A stretch of 64,000 nt of DNA. It comes from Ichthyophis bannanicus. Lineage: Eukaryota; Chordata; Amphibia; Gymnophiona; Ichthyophiidae. A program made the translations under genes and the position numbers. The notes under the pieces were generated by a model. That model was not told the DNA's origin and ran no database searches. It saw nothing but the letters and a program-made list of their open reading frames with translations. Where the stretch lies: NCBI GenBank assembly GCA_033557465.1, contig CM066043.1, forward strand, positions 113,504,778 to 113,568,777, given 5' to 3'. Positions 11,470-22,024 of the stretch are shown one piece after another. Each line of letters begins with the position of its first letter. The first letter of the stretch is position 1.

Positions 11470-11852
11470 AGAGCTTGGGAGTCACCCATATGTGAGGACT
11501 GACTTCCTGCTTGGTCCTGGAGAAAGAGTAGTTACTCACCTGTAACAGGTGTTCTCCAGGAGCAGCAGGAATCAGTCCTCACAACCCTCCCTCCTCCCCT
11601 TGGAGTTGCAGTTGTACATAGTTTATTTTACATTTTTGTGTGCTGTTTTTAGCTATGTCATTTGACTGAAGCAAGATGGCACCTTTAGGCGGGAAGGGAA
11701 CCGCGCATGCGTGCCTGCATTCCCAAAGGCTTTCATGGAAAGCTGGGGAAATGCTCCACAAGGGCTCCATCGACGTCGATGTCACCCATATGTGAGGACT
11801 GATTCCTGCTGCTCCTGGAGAACACCTGTTACAGATGAGTAACTACTCTTTC
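11470..11852 (+). repeat. Internal complementary region and 3' terminal repeat of DIRS C
   Basis: The complementary region at 11478-11580 fuses the two ends (CTTGGTCCTGGAGAAAGAG, then GTTACTCACCTGTAACAGG, then CCAGGAGCAGCAGG). The terminal copy at 11768-11852 has the CATCGACGTCGATG palindrome and ends in CACCTGTTACAGATGAG and AACTACTC. Confidence 0.85.
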
Positions 11853-12640
11853 TGCAACCTCTACGTAGGCGAATAGTCCCGGTGTGGGATCTTCCGTTGG
11901 TCTTGGAGGCATTGGGAAAAGCGCCATTTGAGCCTTTAGCGGAAACATTGTTGAAGGATCTTACGCTTAAGTTGGTGTTCTTGGTTGCAATAGCCTCGGC
12001 GAGATGAGTGTCAGAGTTGCAAGCCCTGTCCTGTAGAAAGCCCTTTCTATCTTTCCTTGAGTCTAAGGTAGTTTTGAGGCCAGTGCCATCGTTTTTGCCT
12101 AAGGTGGTGTCGGGTTTTCATATGACTCAAGTGCTGTCGTTGCCTTTATTCACGACAAAACGAAAGGGGCATGTCGTGGAATGACTTCACCAGTTGAATA
12201 TTCGTCGGTCATTGAAAAAGTATATCGCTAGGACGGCTAGCTTCCGTAAGTCGGATAGGCTGGCTGTTCTCTTTGCGGTTACAAGACAGGGAGAGGCAAC
12301 TTCTAAGGGGTCGATTGCCCGCTGGTTGAAGGAAGCGATTGCATCTGTGTTTCTCTTGAAAGGCCGGGTGGTTCCGGAAGGTCTGTGGGCTCATTCCACG
12401 AGGGCGCAAGCTGCGTCTTGAGCGGAATGTGGCTTGGTGCCGGTGGAAGATATCTGTAAGGCGGCAACGTGGTCGTCGTTGCATTCTTTTGTGAAGCATT
12501 ACCGGATCGATGTCCAGGCGGAAAGGGACACATGTTTTGGATCGGCGGTGCTTCAGGCTGGTCTGGCACGTCCCTCCCGTTGAATATGTATTCACTGCTC
12601 TGTTACATCCCCAGAGATTCTGGGACTGGATTGGAGAGAC
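11853..12640 (+). pseudogene. DIRS B tyrosine recombinase, catalytic segment with stops
   Basis: It resumes immediately after element C with a FEPLAETLLKDL-like helix, then VFLVAIASAR followed by TGA where the family has a second Arg (a CGA-to-TGA type change), then VSELQAL. Further on are the H-x-x-R box (AHSTRAQAAS), another stop, and ATWSSLHSFVKHY with the candidate nucleophilic Tyr. There are at least three stops. Confidence 0.8.
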
Positions 12641-13196
12641 GATCAGGAAGATTAAATTAGACTTACCTGCTAATTGTAGTTCCTGGAGGAACTCCAGTTT
12701 AGTCCCTGGAGGAACTCCAGTCTAGTCCCGTATCCCGCCCGCATTTGTTGGTGGACTGTGGCCTGAAGCAGAAACTAATGTGCAGGTAAGCAACACTTTT
12801 CGTGGTGTTAGCGCATGGTTCACCGTAGGGCAGGGTGTCACCTCGGGATGGGGGTTCAAGCATCATTCTTCGTAGAAGGGGAACGGGGGACCTCAGGGCA
12901 TAGACAGTGTGGCAAAGGTTTTGTAAATAGTTGGGCCTGGCGTCCTTTAAAGTTTCAATTGCACAGTTACTGTTGTTACTGTAATTCACTACTTACTTGT
13001 TGCTCCGGTGAGTCTGCTTTGTCATTAGGTTACTGGTGGGAGGAGACGGTGCCAGTGTTTATATACCAGTGACATCACAAGGAGTGACGTTTTTCAGTCT
13101 CCAAAGCTGCTAGAGGAGGTTGACAACCCAGAGATTCCGGGACTAGACTGGAGTTCCTCCAGGAACTACAATTAGCAGGTAAGTCTAATTTAATCT
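12630..13196 (+). repeat. Internal complementary region and 3' terminal repeat of DIRS B
   Basis: Positions 12646-12725 (TTAGACTTACCTGCTAATTG, then TTCCTGGAGGAACTCCAG, partly duplicated) are the reverse complement of 13132-13196 (CTGGAGTTCCTCCAGGAAC, then AATTAGCAGGTAAGTCTAA). The copies lie about 450 bp apart and close the element. The spacer 12730-13130 has no recognisable coding sequence. Confidence 0.75.
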
Positions 13197-14197
13197 TTCG
13201 TAAAGCTATGAGAGTTTAAAAAAAATTTCAGCCTCGAATTGGAATGTTACAAGATGCTCAAGGATCCATGTTGAATGATGCTGAGAAGATCAAGAAAGCA
13301 TGGAAAGAATAAACAGAGTTGTTATATGATAAAGATCAAGTGGACCAACAGCCATTTTAACCGGTACCTTATGTTCCAGAGCCATTGGTGATGAAAGATG
13401 AAGTTGAAGCAGCATTGAAAACCTTATCAAAGCACAAAGCACCAGGCATTGATAGCATTCCCATAGAAGTATTATAACAATCTGATGCAGCTGTTACATA
13501 CTTACAAGGCTCTGCCAGGAAATTTGGAAGACAACATCATGGCCAACTGACTGGAAAAGATCTGTGTTTACACCAATACTAAAGAAAGGTGATCCAGCTG
13601 ACGGTGGAGATTATCACAATTGCTCAGATCCCACATGCCAGCAAGATTCTACTGAAGATTATTCAGCAGAGACTACAACCATACCTTTAACAAGAACTAC
13701 CTGAATTGCAAGTAGGGTTCAGGAAAGAGTGACAAATGAGAGACATCATCGCGGATGTGAGATGGATCCTTGAAAAGACTAAAGAGGACCAAAAGGATAT
13801 CTATATGTGCTTTAACTACAGTAAGGCTTTTGACTGTGTAAACCATGAGAAACTCTGGGCCAAATTAAGAAGCATGGGTATACCAGAACACCTGATCTCT
13901 TGCATAACCTTTAAATTGATCAAGTTAACCCGTTTTGGACAGCTTGCATATTCTCTCTCTGTTTTGGATGATTTATTAGATTTGTTACACTCAAACAACT
14001 ATGAAATACCGGCAATAATAAAAAACATTAAAACTTTGCAGAAAATAGAAGTTTCACATAGTGTATGTTTTTCATACACTGGTCCAATATAGTATATTGT
14101 CCGTTTTCAGAAAAGATAGGATTCAGTTCTGATATTCATTGACATAAACATACTGTATGATACTATTGAAACTGCAGTTTTCATTTAAAGCACTTTA

Positions 14198-15355
14198 CAG
14201 TCAAACCTCGGTTTTCGTATGCCCCTGTTTTCGTTAGCTTCGGTTTTCAACAACTTTTTTCGTTGCGATTTTGTCCCGGTTCTCGTACATCCGCTCGGTT
14301 TTCATACAATTTTTAAAATGGTCCGTACGGGGGGGGGTAGCTCAGTACAGTAGGAGCTGTTCTGGTCTGATGCTGAGAATCGGAGGCGAAGGAGAGAGTC
14401 GGCGATCAGAGAATCTGTGTGTGTGCTGTCCGGTAAGGTGAGAGAAGTGCCGGGAGCTGTTCTGCTGGTCTGATGCTGAGAATCGGAGGCGGGTGAGAGA
14501 GTCGACAATCAGAGAATCTCTGTGTGTGTGCTGTCCGGTGAGGTGAGAGAAGTGCCAGGAGCTGTTTTGCTGGTCTGATACTGAGAATCGGAGGCGGGTG
14601 AGAGAGTCGGCAATCAGAGAATCTCTGTGTGTGTGCTGTCCGTTGAGTTGAGAGAAGTGCCGGGAGCTGTTCTGCTGGTCTAATGCTCCGACGCTCAATT
14701 AGGATTCCTTGCTGGGACTCCCTGCTGAAAGGGGTCTTCCAAACTTGCCAGTCCTGCTGCTGCTGAGAATCTTAGGCAGGGAGAGAGTTGGCGATCAGAG
14801 AATCTCTGTGTGTGTGCTGTCCTGTGAGGATCGGGCAGGTGAGAGAAGTGGTCTGCTGCCTGGCTGAGACTTCAGGGGCCCGTGCTGCTGCAGCCATTGC
14901 CACATGGCTCTGGAACGCATGCTCGGCTCTGTGTTCCAGGTTGCCTGAGCGGGAGAGTGGTGTTTCCGATGGCTGTGGCTGGCGCCTTTACTGGAGGCTT
15001 TTTTTTTGTGGATCCTTCTTGTTTTGTTCTTTTTTTAAAATTCCTGTGCCCAGTCTCTCCTCTCTGGGTGTCTGGCTGTATCTTGCCAACAAGAGTCTTC
15101 AATAAAGGTAAAAGTGATGTTAAATGTTCATTTATCCATTCCATTAGTCATTTATATTTATTTCTCATTGTTTTCTGTATGTAAAAATATAGTTATTCTC
15201 TATAAAATGTATTTTTTGTGAATATTTTTGGGTGTCTGGAACGGATTAATTGGATTTACATTATTTCTTATGGGAAATATTGCTTCAGTTTTCATACATT
15301 CGGTTTTAGTCAGATTTTTTCGAACGGATTAATCATGAAAACAGAGGTTTGACTG
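14198..15355 (+). mobile_element. Tigger/pogo-like non-autonomous DNA transposon
   Basis: Terminal inverted repeats: CAGTCAAACCTCGGTTTTC at 14198 and the complement of GAAAACAGAGGTTTGACTG ending at 15355. A second complementary pair lies just inside, around GGTTTTCATACA (about 14296 and 15288). No transposase ORF is seen. The interior carries about 115-bp tandem repeats (14345-14690). The strand is arbitrary. Confidence 0.8.
14345..14690 (+). repeat. Tandem repeat, unit about 115-120 bp, three copies
   Basis: The unit GGAGCTGTTCTGCTGGTCTG, GATGCTGAGAATCGGAGGCG, GAGAATCTCTGTGTGTGTGC and CTGTCCGGTGAGGTGAGAGA recurs three times, with a partial copy near 14765-14850 (GCGATCAGAGAATCTCTGTG). Confidence 0.85.
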
Positions 15356-15879
15356 AATTATGATAGTTTGTCAACAGTCCATTCTGACGGTGGAATATGA
15401 TACACGTGAAAACACTTCTGATGCAGTGCGTCGATATTGCACCATTGAAACACCTAGAACAGAATGCTTGACAGCAATTATTTTCGACAACGTATTAGCC
15501 CAGCGTATGAAAAACATACAAGGCCAATATATGCACCAATAACTCTTGACACTAAGTAACTTAGTTATCTAAACCTATTTTCTAAAGTCTGCAAATACTT
15601 TTATTTGCAAAATAGTAGCTATTACAGCATTATAAGCTACTTACTATTTTTTGTGATCTTTTTATATTGAGTCGCCAGTACCATCAAAATCAGCAAAATT
15701 CAAATATCTTTTAAACTAACTAGATCTCAGATAAAAAATCTGTATATAACGCTTTTTGACATAACGATAATAGCTAACCATAGTTCCATTGAATTTATAA
15801 CCATTATTTAGTAAACAGTTGAGTAGTAAGTATGGAAACCTTATGTATGTAAAACATATGCTGGTCCAAAACGGGTTAA

Positions 15880-15985
15880 GTGGCCTTGGGCAAGCCACTT
15901 AACTCTCCATTGCCCACCGCTTTGATTGAAGGATAAGGCAGTATAGAAAACTGGTTAAATAAAAATAAATAAAGAAAGAAAGAAG
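15880..15985 (+). mobile_element. SINE/LINE 3' fragment with AAATAAA tail
   Basis: GGCCTTGGGCAAGCCACTTA is the MIR/CORE-SINE-like motif. CACCGCTTTGATTGAAGG and a TAAATAAAAATAAATAAAG tail follow. The same motif occurs at 31475. Confidence 0.65.
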
Positions 15986-16039
15986 CAACTGTTCGAATGG
16001 AACACACAGAAACAGAATGCTCTAAAATCAGCAAAGGTG

Positions 16040-16650
16040 TATGACAAGGCGGCATACTTTCTCCCTGCTTGTTTAATTTATATGCAGAACAGATCATCAG
16101 AGAAGCAGGACTGTATGAAGACAACAGAGGTGTGAAGATTGGTGGGAGACTCATCAACAACATTCACTATGCTGATGATACCACATTACTGGCTGAAAGT
16201 GAAGATGATCTGAAACATTTGCTTCTCAAGATCAAGGAACATAGTCTTAAAATGGTCCTGCACCTTAATGTAAAGAAGACAAAGATTCTGACAACTAGCA
16301 AAATGAATAAGTTCATCATTGATGGAGAAGAAATTGAAATTGTGGGCAACTTTAACATACTTGGATCAACTATCAATAAAGAAGCAACAAGCAGTCAAGG
16401 AATCAGACGACGCATTGCTCTTGGCAGAATGACTATAAAGGACTTAGACAAGATTCTCAAGAGCAGAGATGTCTCTCTCCATACAAAGATTCAACTTTTT
16501 CAAGCCATAGTATTTTCAATAACGTCATATGGATGCGAAAGTTGGACAGTGAAAAAGATAGGAAGAAAATTGATGTTTTTGAATTATGGTGCTGGCAACA
16601 AATACTGTGTATACCATGGACTGCCCAAAGAACAAACCAGTCAGTACTAG
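16040..16650 (+). pseudogene. RTE reverse transcriptase palm/thumb segment
   Basis: An open stretch from about 16069 to 16650 includes the YADDTTLLAES active-site box, NVKKTKILTTSK, FNILGSTINKEATSS, RRRIALGRMTIKDLDKILKS and YGCESWTVKK. The start is preceded by a stop in place of a residue in the G-V-x-Q-G box, and the frame is lost after 16650. Confidence 0.83.
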
Positions 16651-17072
16651 AGGAGATGAAACCTAAGCTTTCTTTAGAAGTTCAGATGACAAGACTTTGA
16701 CTTTCATACTTTGGATGACAGATGCAAAGAGAGAGATCATTAGACATCATGCTTGGCAAGGTAGAAGGTCAATGCAAAAGAGGAAGGCCAGCAATGAGAT
16801 GGATCGATACTATAACAGCAGCTATGGGTGCCCGTCTGTCAACAATGAGCCGCCTGACTGAAGACCAAACACAGTTTAGGACAACTATCGAGAGGGTTGA
16901 CATGAGTTGATACAGACTCTACAACACTTAACAACAAGCAGTACAGAACTATCTTCAGCACATCACCTGTATGTTATCAATGTGTCCACATTACTTGCCA
17001 TACTAGCACCTAGCTAGGATACTTTATAACTGGATGAAACCTGTAGATTGCAACTCTTTTTCTCCATTCCAG

Positions 17073-17248
17073 GTCTTGGAGACCAGATCAGGACGTTGTC
17101 AGACACACAGCTCTTCTACATTCATTCCTCACATATGATGACAAAGGAGAGGCAGCCAACAGGGATCTTCGAATCATACTACACTGGGCCCAGTGGTGGG
17201 ATCGGCCAGTCCATGAGAGAATTCTCCTTCCCATACAGTCTGATAGAG
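17073..17248 (+). CDS. SPG11: SPG11 exon a (internal), probable GC donor
   Basis: A strong acceptor (pyrimidine tract ending CCATTCCAG at 17072) opens a frame of 58 codons containing ILHWAQWWDRPVHERILLPIQ. It begins with one base completing an upstream codon and ends with one leftover base. The frame meets a TAG at 17254. The first usable GT (GTAAAA at 17267) lies beyond that stop. The sequence AGAG|GCGAGT at 17249 is a good match to the minor GC donor, and using it leaves one base that combines with GA at the start of the next exon into a glycine codon. The exon assignment is strong; the GC donor is inferred from phase and consensus. Confidence 0.85.
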
Positions 17249-18556
17249 GCGAGTAGTTTCCTGTTGGTAAAAGACTGGGAGGGCAGAGGAGGAGGTAAAC
17301 CTCTGTGTTCTTGCTTAACATTTTTTAGGCCTAACTTTAGCCAGTTAAGGTTAACCAGCCAGCGGCTCAATATCGCCACTGACTGGCTAAGCCCTGGTGC
17401 TGTATCTGGAACATCCTGACTTTAAGCAGTTAGCTCCCCCCACCACCGCCCCCCCTTCCCCTGACTAAATGAATTAGTACTAACGAATATCCCACTGACT
17501 GCAGTTTAACTGGTTTGTAGGTCTGCTAACCAGTTAAACTGCTTTGACTATGGCTCCCCTTTATTACTAAAGAGCAAAGGGTCACTTTCAGAGTGAAAAC
17601 ACTTATCAAAACCAAAAAATCACTACAATCGTACCAAAAAACAAACAAAAAAGTAAGAGATGTCCAAAGTACTCAAATACAGCAGAGACTGAGGGAAGGT
17701 CTCAGAACAGCGGGCATCAATCAGAGACTGAGGAAAAACCTCACTCTATAAGCCCTGTTACATCAAGGATCGACCCAACCATCTCACCATTAAATTAAAC
17801 ACAGCTTCATGGCAAGTTGTATTAAACGCAGCCTCACAAAAAGAAACTTATATCAAAAACGCCGTACTCTTCGGCACCAAATACGCGTTTCGCAGTCAGT
17901 GCTTCTTCAAAGGGAAAGCTGAAAACACACTGTGGTCAGACAGATGAACCCTCCACATTGGTGATTCAAATGCCCCCACGCCACATTAAAGTCAGATAGG
18001 TAAACCTTCAACATTGATGGTTCAAACGCCACCGCGCTACTCACAATATACACCGCGCCATCAATGTTGAAGGTTTACCTGTCTGACTTTAATGGTTGGA
18101 TGGTTGGGTCGGTCCTTGATGTAACAGGGCTTATAGAGTAAGGTTTTTCCTCAGTCTCTGGTTGATGCCTGCTGTTCTGAGACCGCCCCTTTATTACTAG
18201 CCTGATAGGATTAGAATTTATGTATTTTTCCCTTTCACATGCCTCCTGACCTAGGTATGGACAGCATGGGAAAGGAAGTGTCCCCTGAAGGCGTATCTGC
18301 TGTTATCCTCTTCCCTGCACCACAAGCTTTCTCCTCTGTGACTTGCTGCATTCCAGCATGTCTTTTCATTTTTAGGATTCCTTTAACAAATACTTATAAC
18401 ATGGATTCAGATCAGCTTTTATTTGTAATTCTTAAAACTATGTTTTAAAAAATGTTTTGCAGTGTGCTAAACCTAGAAAATTCAAGCTCGGTAATACATG
18501 TGTGTGGTTACAGCAGACTTTTGTGTTCTTTAATGTTCTTTAATTTTTGCTAGCAG
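17249..18556 (+). other. SPG11 intron, 1308 bp, probable GC-AG type with NAGNAG acceptor
   Basis: The 5' end reads GCGAGT; the 3' end reads TTTTTGCTAGCAG with two adjacent AGs. It holds a foldback (17695-18185). Otherwise nothing coding is seen. Confidence 0.75.
17695..18185. repeat. Inverted-repeat (foldback) element in the SPG11 intron
   Basis: An outer arm at about 17697-17795 (GGTCTCAGAACAGCGGGCAT, GACTGAGGAAAAACCTCACT) is complementary to 18095-18183. An inner arm at 17990-18022 (GTAAACCTTCAACATTGATGG) is complementary to 18058-18093. The spacer holds the CTTCTTCAAAGGG / ATACGCGTTTCGC motif pair seen in many amphibian repeats (from memory). No transposase is seen. Confidence 0.8.
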
Positions 18557-18773
18557 GATATAAACTCAGTGACCAGTACGTCCTGTGGAGACATCTGACA
18601 TCCCAGCATGCCTGGCAGAAAATTTACTCTTGGATTGATACATATTGGCCCCAGGACAGACAAAGAGCGTTTGGACAGCAGGAGAACTGGCCACCTCTTT
18701 CTCCAGACCTTGTAGATCAGAATACACTTTGCAGCAGCTACATGAGAAATAAGATACTGGATAGACTGGCCAG
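18557..18773 (+). CDS. SPG11: SPG11 exon b (internal)
   Basis: The exon follows a tandem acceptor TAGCAG (18551-18556) and ends at CAG|GTGTGT. It has 71 full codons with two bases before and two after. It encodes YVLWRHLTSQHAWQKIYSW, then LCSSYMRNKILDRLA, which is strongly conserved in spatacsin. Using the downstream AG gives the exon start at 18557; the upstream AG would add one in-frame codon (CAG, glutamine). The last two bases pair with the first base of exon c to give an arginine codon. No frameshift or stop is present. Confidence 0.93.
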
Positions 18774-18952
18774 GTGTGTGCTTTTTTTTCTCTAGCAGTC
18801 TGGCTCTTACTATAAACTTTTTCCTGGCTCTGGCAGACCTTAGGGCCACTTATAGCAGGATGGCAGGGAGCTGGATAGTGGAGAGGAAGAAAGAAGCAGG
18901 AATGACTGAGCCCTGAGAGATTTAAACAATGATCGATCTTCTGTAGGTGCAA

Positions 18953-20390
18953 TAAGGTGAAATTAGGCCTTACCTGCTATTTTAATTTCCTTGAGTCCCT
19001 CCAGTCTAGACACATGGGTTTATACCTCCCCACCAATAGATGGAGACTGAGAACCACTGTTCCAGGTCCTCCTGCTAGACCAGTCCAGAATTATGGATTA
19101 TCTGCCTCTGCCAGCAGATAAGGGAGACGGAGAAAGGAAAAGCAAAACTATGCCGTGACATCATCACTGGCATAAAACCCTGGTACAGCTAGAGGTCCCC
19201 TTCAGTACTTCTTCCTGTTTCCTGGTTCTTTGATTTGAGGCCTGTAGCTCCTGTCCATTTTGTGTCTGGGTCCAGTGTAGCTTGACCATCACAAATCCCA
19301 GGAGGTATATGAAATACCTCTAGTTGATCATCTTCTGTTTGTGGCTAACTCCTGGCTAGGAGAGCCAGTGCAGCTTGGTGAGGGCATTGGATCATGAGGA
19401 TATTTCTGAGGGATCCTTAGCTATTTTTTTCCCATATTTATTTCTTTTTCTCCCTTTAACTTTTTTTCTCCCCTCTCTACACTCCCCCCACCACCGCCCC
19501 CCTTCCCCCGAATGCCCAGGGGACCTCAGAGCTGAGAGTGCAGTGGATTGCCACTTGGGCCACCACAACTTTGAGTGCTGCCTAAGGCCTGTTTCCCGCC
19601 CGACATTTACATGACCGTGTGCCATCTTTTTTCTTTCAAGAGGAGCATTTTAACGTCTCAGCCAACCTACCTCGGTGCTTGGGATGTGGCAAACAGCAGC
19701 ACATCCTTATTTGACCACCTCTGCGCAGCATGTGCGGTTGACTCCATTGAGACATCCTCAGCTTCTGTGGAACTGGCGGTGCTCCCCTTGCAGGACTACT
19801 TTGCGAGTTTAGACCCCACTGGTTCAGTGGATGCCACATCGTTGGGAGCCTTTCCTCCCCTTTCCCCCTTGTTTCCGCCGTCATCAGTGGCGGGTTCTCT
19901 GGCATTAGCAGCAGTACCTGCGCTGGGGGGAGTGGGGGATTCTGCCCCTTCTCTCTTCTTGCCGCAGCTGCATCCCCAGCCTTCTCTTCAACAGCCTTTG
20001 CAACTCTTAGACCCTATGGCCGCTGAATTTTCCCTCCCAATCCAACATGCTTAGGGTCTCTGGAAAGGAGGTCAGGACATGCCTTACTCCTGCCCCAATG
20101 GCTGGCTCTTGCGAGTGCCCCTGCATCTCTGATTCTGACCGGGATGGCTCCCGCCCTCTCAATGTTACTTATTGGGACGAAGGGGAGTCCGCGGATGGAG
20201 AGGACCTGGATGACAGTTCCCTAGCAGACTTGACGTCTGGGGCTTCTGATGAGAAGGAGGTGGAGCTCTTTCCGGTGGATGATGACAGCTATTCTCAGGT
20301 GGTATGCCTCTGTTGCTGTGAGGAGATTCCCATCCTGATTAAGGAGCTGCATATCCCTGATTTATTTTATATATTTATGTAATCTCTGGA
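18953..20390 (+). mobile_element. DIRS-like element D, 5' end and gag remnant
   Basis: It starts with a terminal-repeat-like segment (TTAGGCCTTACCTGCTATTT, then CTCCAGTCTAGAC) related to the end of DIRS B. A leader and two overlapping frames rich in Ser/Pro/Asp follow. It is truncated before any RT, ending near a short LINE-like tail (20370-20430: CATAAAAGCGGTTTACAATA). Confidence 0.6.
19575..20382 (+). pseudogene. DIRS D gag-like N-terminal part, frameshifted
   Basis: Frames 19575-20054 and 20047-20382 overlap by a few bases and read as one Ser/Pro-rich then acidic protein (WDEGESADGEDLDDSSLADL). The second frame contains closely spaced cysteines (CLCCCEE). The assignment to gag rests on position after the terminal repeat and composition, not on a diagnostic motif. 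Confidence 0.5.
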
Positions 20391-20599
20391 TATACCTCTA
20401 GGGCCGGAGCATAAAAGCGGTTTACAATATAAAAACTGCAAAAAGAAGGTAAGAGAAAGGAATGCCAATCAGTTGACAGGACAGAGTAGCAAAGGATAGG
20501 TGGGACTACAGAAAAGGAAAGAATAGGAAGAGAGAGGGTAGACCGACAAATAGTCAAAACCACTCAAACTGATGGGGACCTAAGAAACTGATCAGCTAA

Positions 20600-21217
20600 G
20601 GTGGGTGGAGAGTTACGTTGAATGCTAGCTGGAAGAAGTGCATCTTCATTCTGTGTCCATCGACCAGATCTGTCGAGCAGCCACCTGGGCCTCGGTTCAT
20701 ACCTTCACAGCCCATTACTGTTTGGACAAGGACTCCCGCCGGAATGCCTTGTTTGGTCAGGCTGTCCTCAGACACCTGTTCCATTCTTGAACAACTCCTG
20801 CCCTCCTTCCCTGAATGGATGCCTGAGATCCATAGGAAGACGAGGAACCCTTCAGGGTCTCATACCCTTGGGGATCTCCCAGGCATCTTAGCTAGGGAGT
20901 CCCCATATGTGAGGACTTATTCCTGCTTGTTCCTGGAGATAGCACAGTTACTTACCTGTAACAGGTGATCTCTGGGAACAGCAGGAATTAGTCCTCACAA
21001 CCCTCCCACCTCCCCTAGGAGTTGTATCTCTCTTTGTCTTTCCTTTCCTCTCTCTCTCTATTGTCTCAGCTTTAAACTTGAACTGAGGAGAGTTGGTAGG
21101 AAAGGCGGGAAGGCAGTGCGCATGCGCTGTGGGATGCCCCAAAAGCTTTCATTCTGGGAAGCTGGGGAGCATTGCCGCGCAGGCTCCGTCGGTACCGACG
21201 TACCCATATGTGAGGTC
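20600..21217 (+). mobile_element. DIRS family-A 3' end fragment
   Basis: Nearly the same as 52690-53280: the recombinase C-terminus (SVSIDQICRAATWASVHTF, then the Tyr-bearing segment), the 3' flank, the internal complementary region (20905-21000) and the CGTCGGTACCGACG palindrome (about 21188-21201). It stops abruptly inside the last repeat (CCCATATGTGAGG) at about 21217. Confidence 0.85.
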
Positions 21218-22024
21218 ACGCTGCTCTTTTGTGGATAGAAGTACTTCACCCCTTACACTGTAGTGCTCCCTTGGATTTTTGCAGCCCAAATGTATGACCT
21301 TGCATTTTTTAGCATTAAATCTCAGCTGCCAAATTCTAGACCATTCTTCACACTTAGCTAGATCCCCCCTCATGTTATCTACACCTTCCTGGGTGTATAC
21401 TCTATTGCAGATTTTGGTATCATCCTCAAAGAGGCAAACCTTACCCAACAGCTCTTCCACAATATCACTAACAAAGATGTTAAAAAGAATCAGACCAAGG
21501 ACAGATCCCTGAGGCACACCACTGGTAACCTTCTCCTTCTCCTCAGAATGAGCTCTTTTTACCTGTACCCTTTGTCGCCTCCCACTCAACCAGTTTCTAA
21601 CCCAAGCAGTAACTTTAAGGGTCCATCACTAGGGTGCTCAGTCTATTTATCCCCTGTACGGAGGGGTGTCAAAGGTTTTACTGAAGTCGAAATACACCAC
21701 ATCTAGGACACTCCCTCGGTCCAACTCCCTGGTCACCCAGGCAAAGAAATCAATGAGTTCTCCAGGAACAAGCAGGAAGTCAGTCCTCGCTTATGGGTGA
21801 TGTCAGCACTGACTGAGCCCGCGTGGAGCAATTCCCCAGCTTTCAAAGAAAGCCTTTGGGATTGCTGCCACGCATGCGTGGTCCTCTTTCCACCCAAGGG
21901 TGCCATCTTGCTCAGTCTCCCTTTTTCCGCGGAGCCCTTTGGATGCATGTCCTCGTCCCTCGGAAAAAGTATTTCGTTTTCGGCCTACTGGCCTTCTGTT
22001 TTCCTGTTTGCACCGGTTCTCTAC

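Larger units (their letters stand above)
4337..11852 (+). mobile_element. DIRS element C, nearly full length, nested in DIRS B
   Basis: A complete set of DIRS parts is present in order: 5' terminal repeat (4337-4400), gag (4740-6626), pol (about 6640-8536), recombinase (about 8512-11348, split by an L2 LINE), internal complementary region (11478-11580) and 3' terminal repeat (11768-11852). Without the LINE insertion it is about 5.75 kb. The junctions read ...GCTATTCTCCAGG on the left and ...AACTACTCTTTCTG on the right, with DIRS B recombinase sequence on both sides. Confidence 0.92.
2477..13196 (+). mobile_element. DIRS element B (host of two nested DIRS insertions)
   Basis: This is a second DIRS family with only modest similarity to A1. 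It resumes at 2477 inside the RT finger region (FRMEILRSVI), which places A1 within it. Pol runs to 3931 and the recombinase N-part to about 4336. Element C interrupts at 4337-11852. The recombinase then continues from 11853 and the terminal repeats end at 13196. The 5' half lies upstream of the window. Confidence 0.85.
13929..15875 (+). mobile_element. piggyBac-like element with TTAA target sites
   Basis: TTAA tetranucleotides (13925-13928 and 15876-15879) flank inverted ends: CCCGTTTTGGACAGC on the left and the complement of GCTGGTCCAAAACGGG on the right, with further similarity (TTGCATA / CATATGC). TTAA duplication and CCC-starting ends are piggyBac hallmarks. No transposase is recognisable; short frames at 13950-14090 and 15360-15540 are of unknown meaning. 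A Tigger-like element lies inside. Strand is arbitrary. Confidence 0.78.
13200..16935 (+). mobile_element. RTE-type LINE, decayed and multiply interrupted
   Basis: RT sequence starts directly after DIRS B (ALKTLSKHKAPGIDSIPIEV near 13410). It continues with DIIADVRWILEKTKEDQKDI and FNYSKAFDCVNHEKLWAKL (13736-13900) and is interrupted at about 13908-15985. It resumes with GGILSPCLFNLYAEQII, then INNIHYADDTTLLAESEDDL and YGCESWTVKK (16040-16560), ending with RGRPAMRWIDTITAAMG near 16830. There are several stops and frameshifts. BovB/RTE-like order and signatures support the clade. DIRS B may sit inside this LINE, because its N-terminal half would lie upstream of DIRS B. Confidence 0.82.

Noticed and set aside
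17267..17272. GTAAAA as the donor of SPG11 exon a
   Set aside because: Using it would include the TAG at 17254 in frame.
17048..17419. A 123-codon ORF over the first SPG11 exon
   Set aside because: It is in the wrong frame; the exon frame is one base away and gives the conserved HWAQWW peptide.
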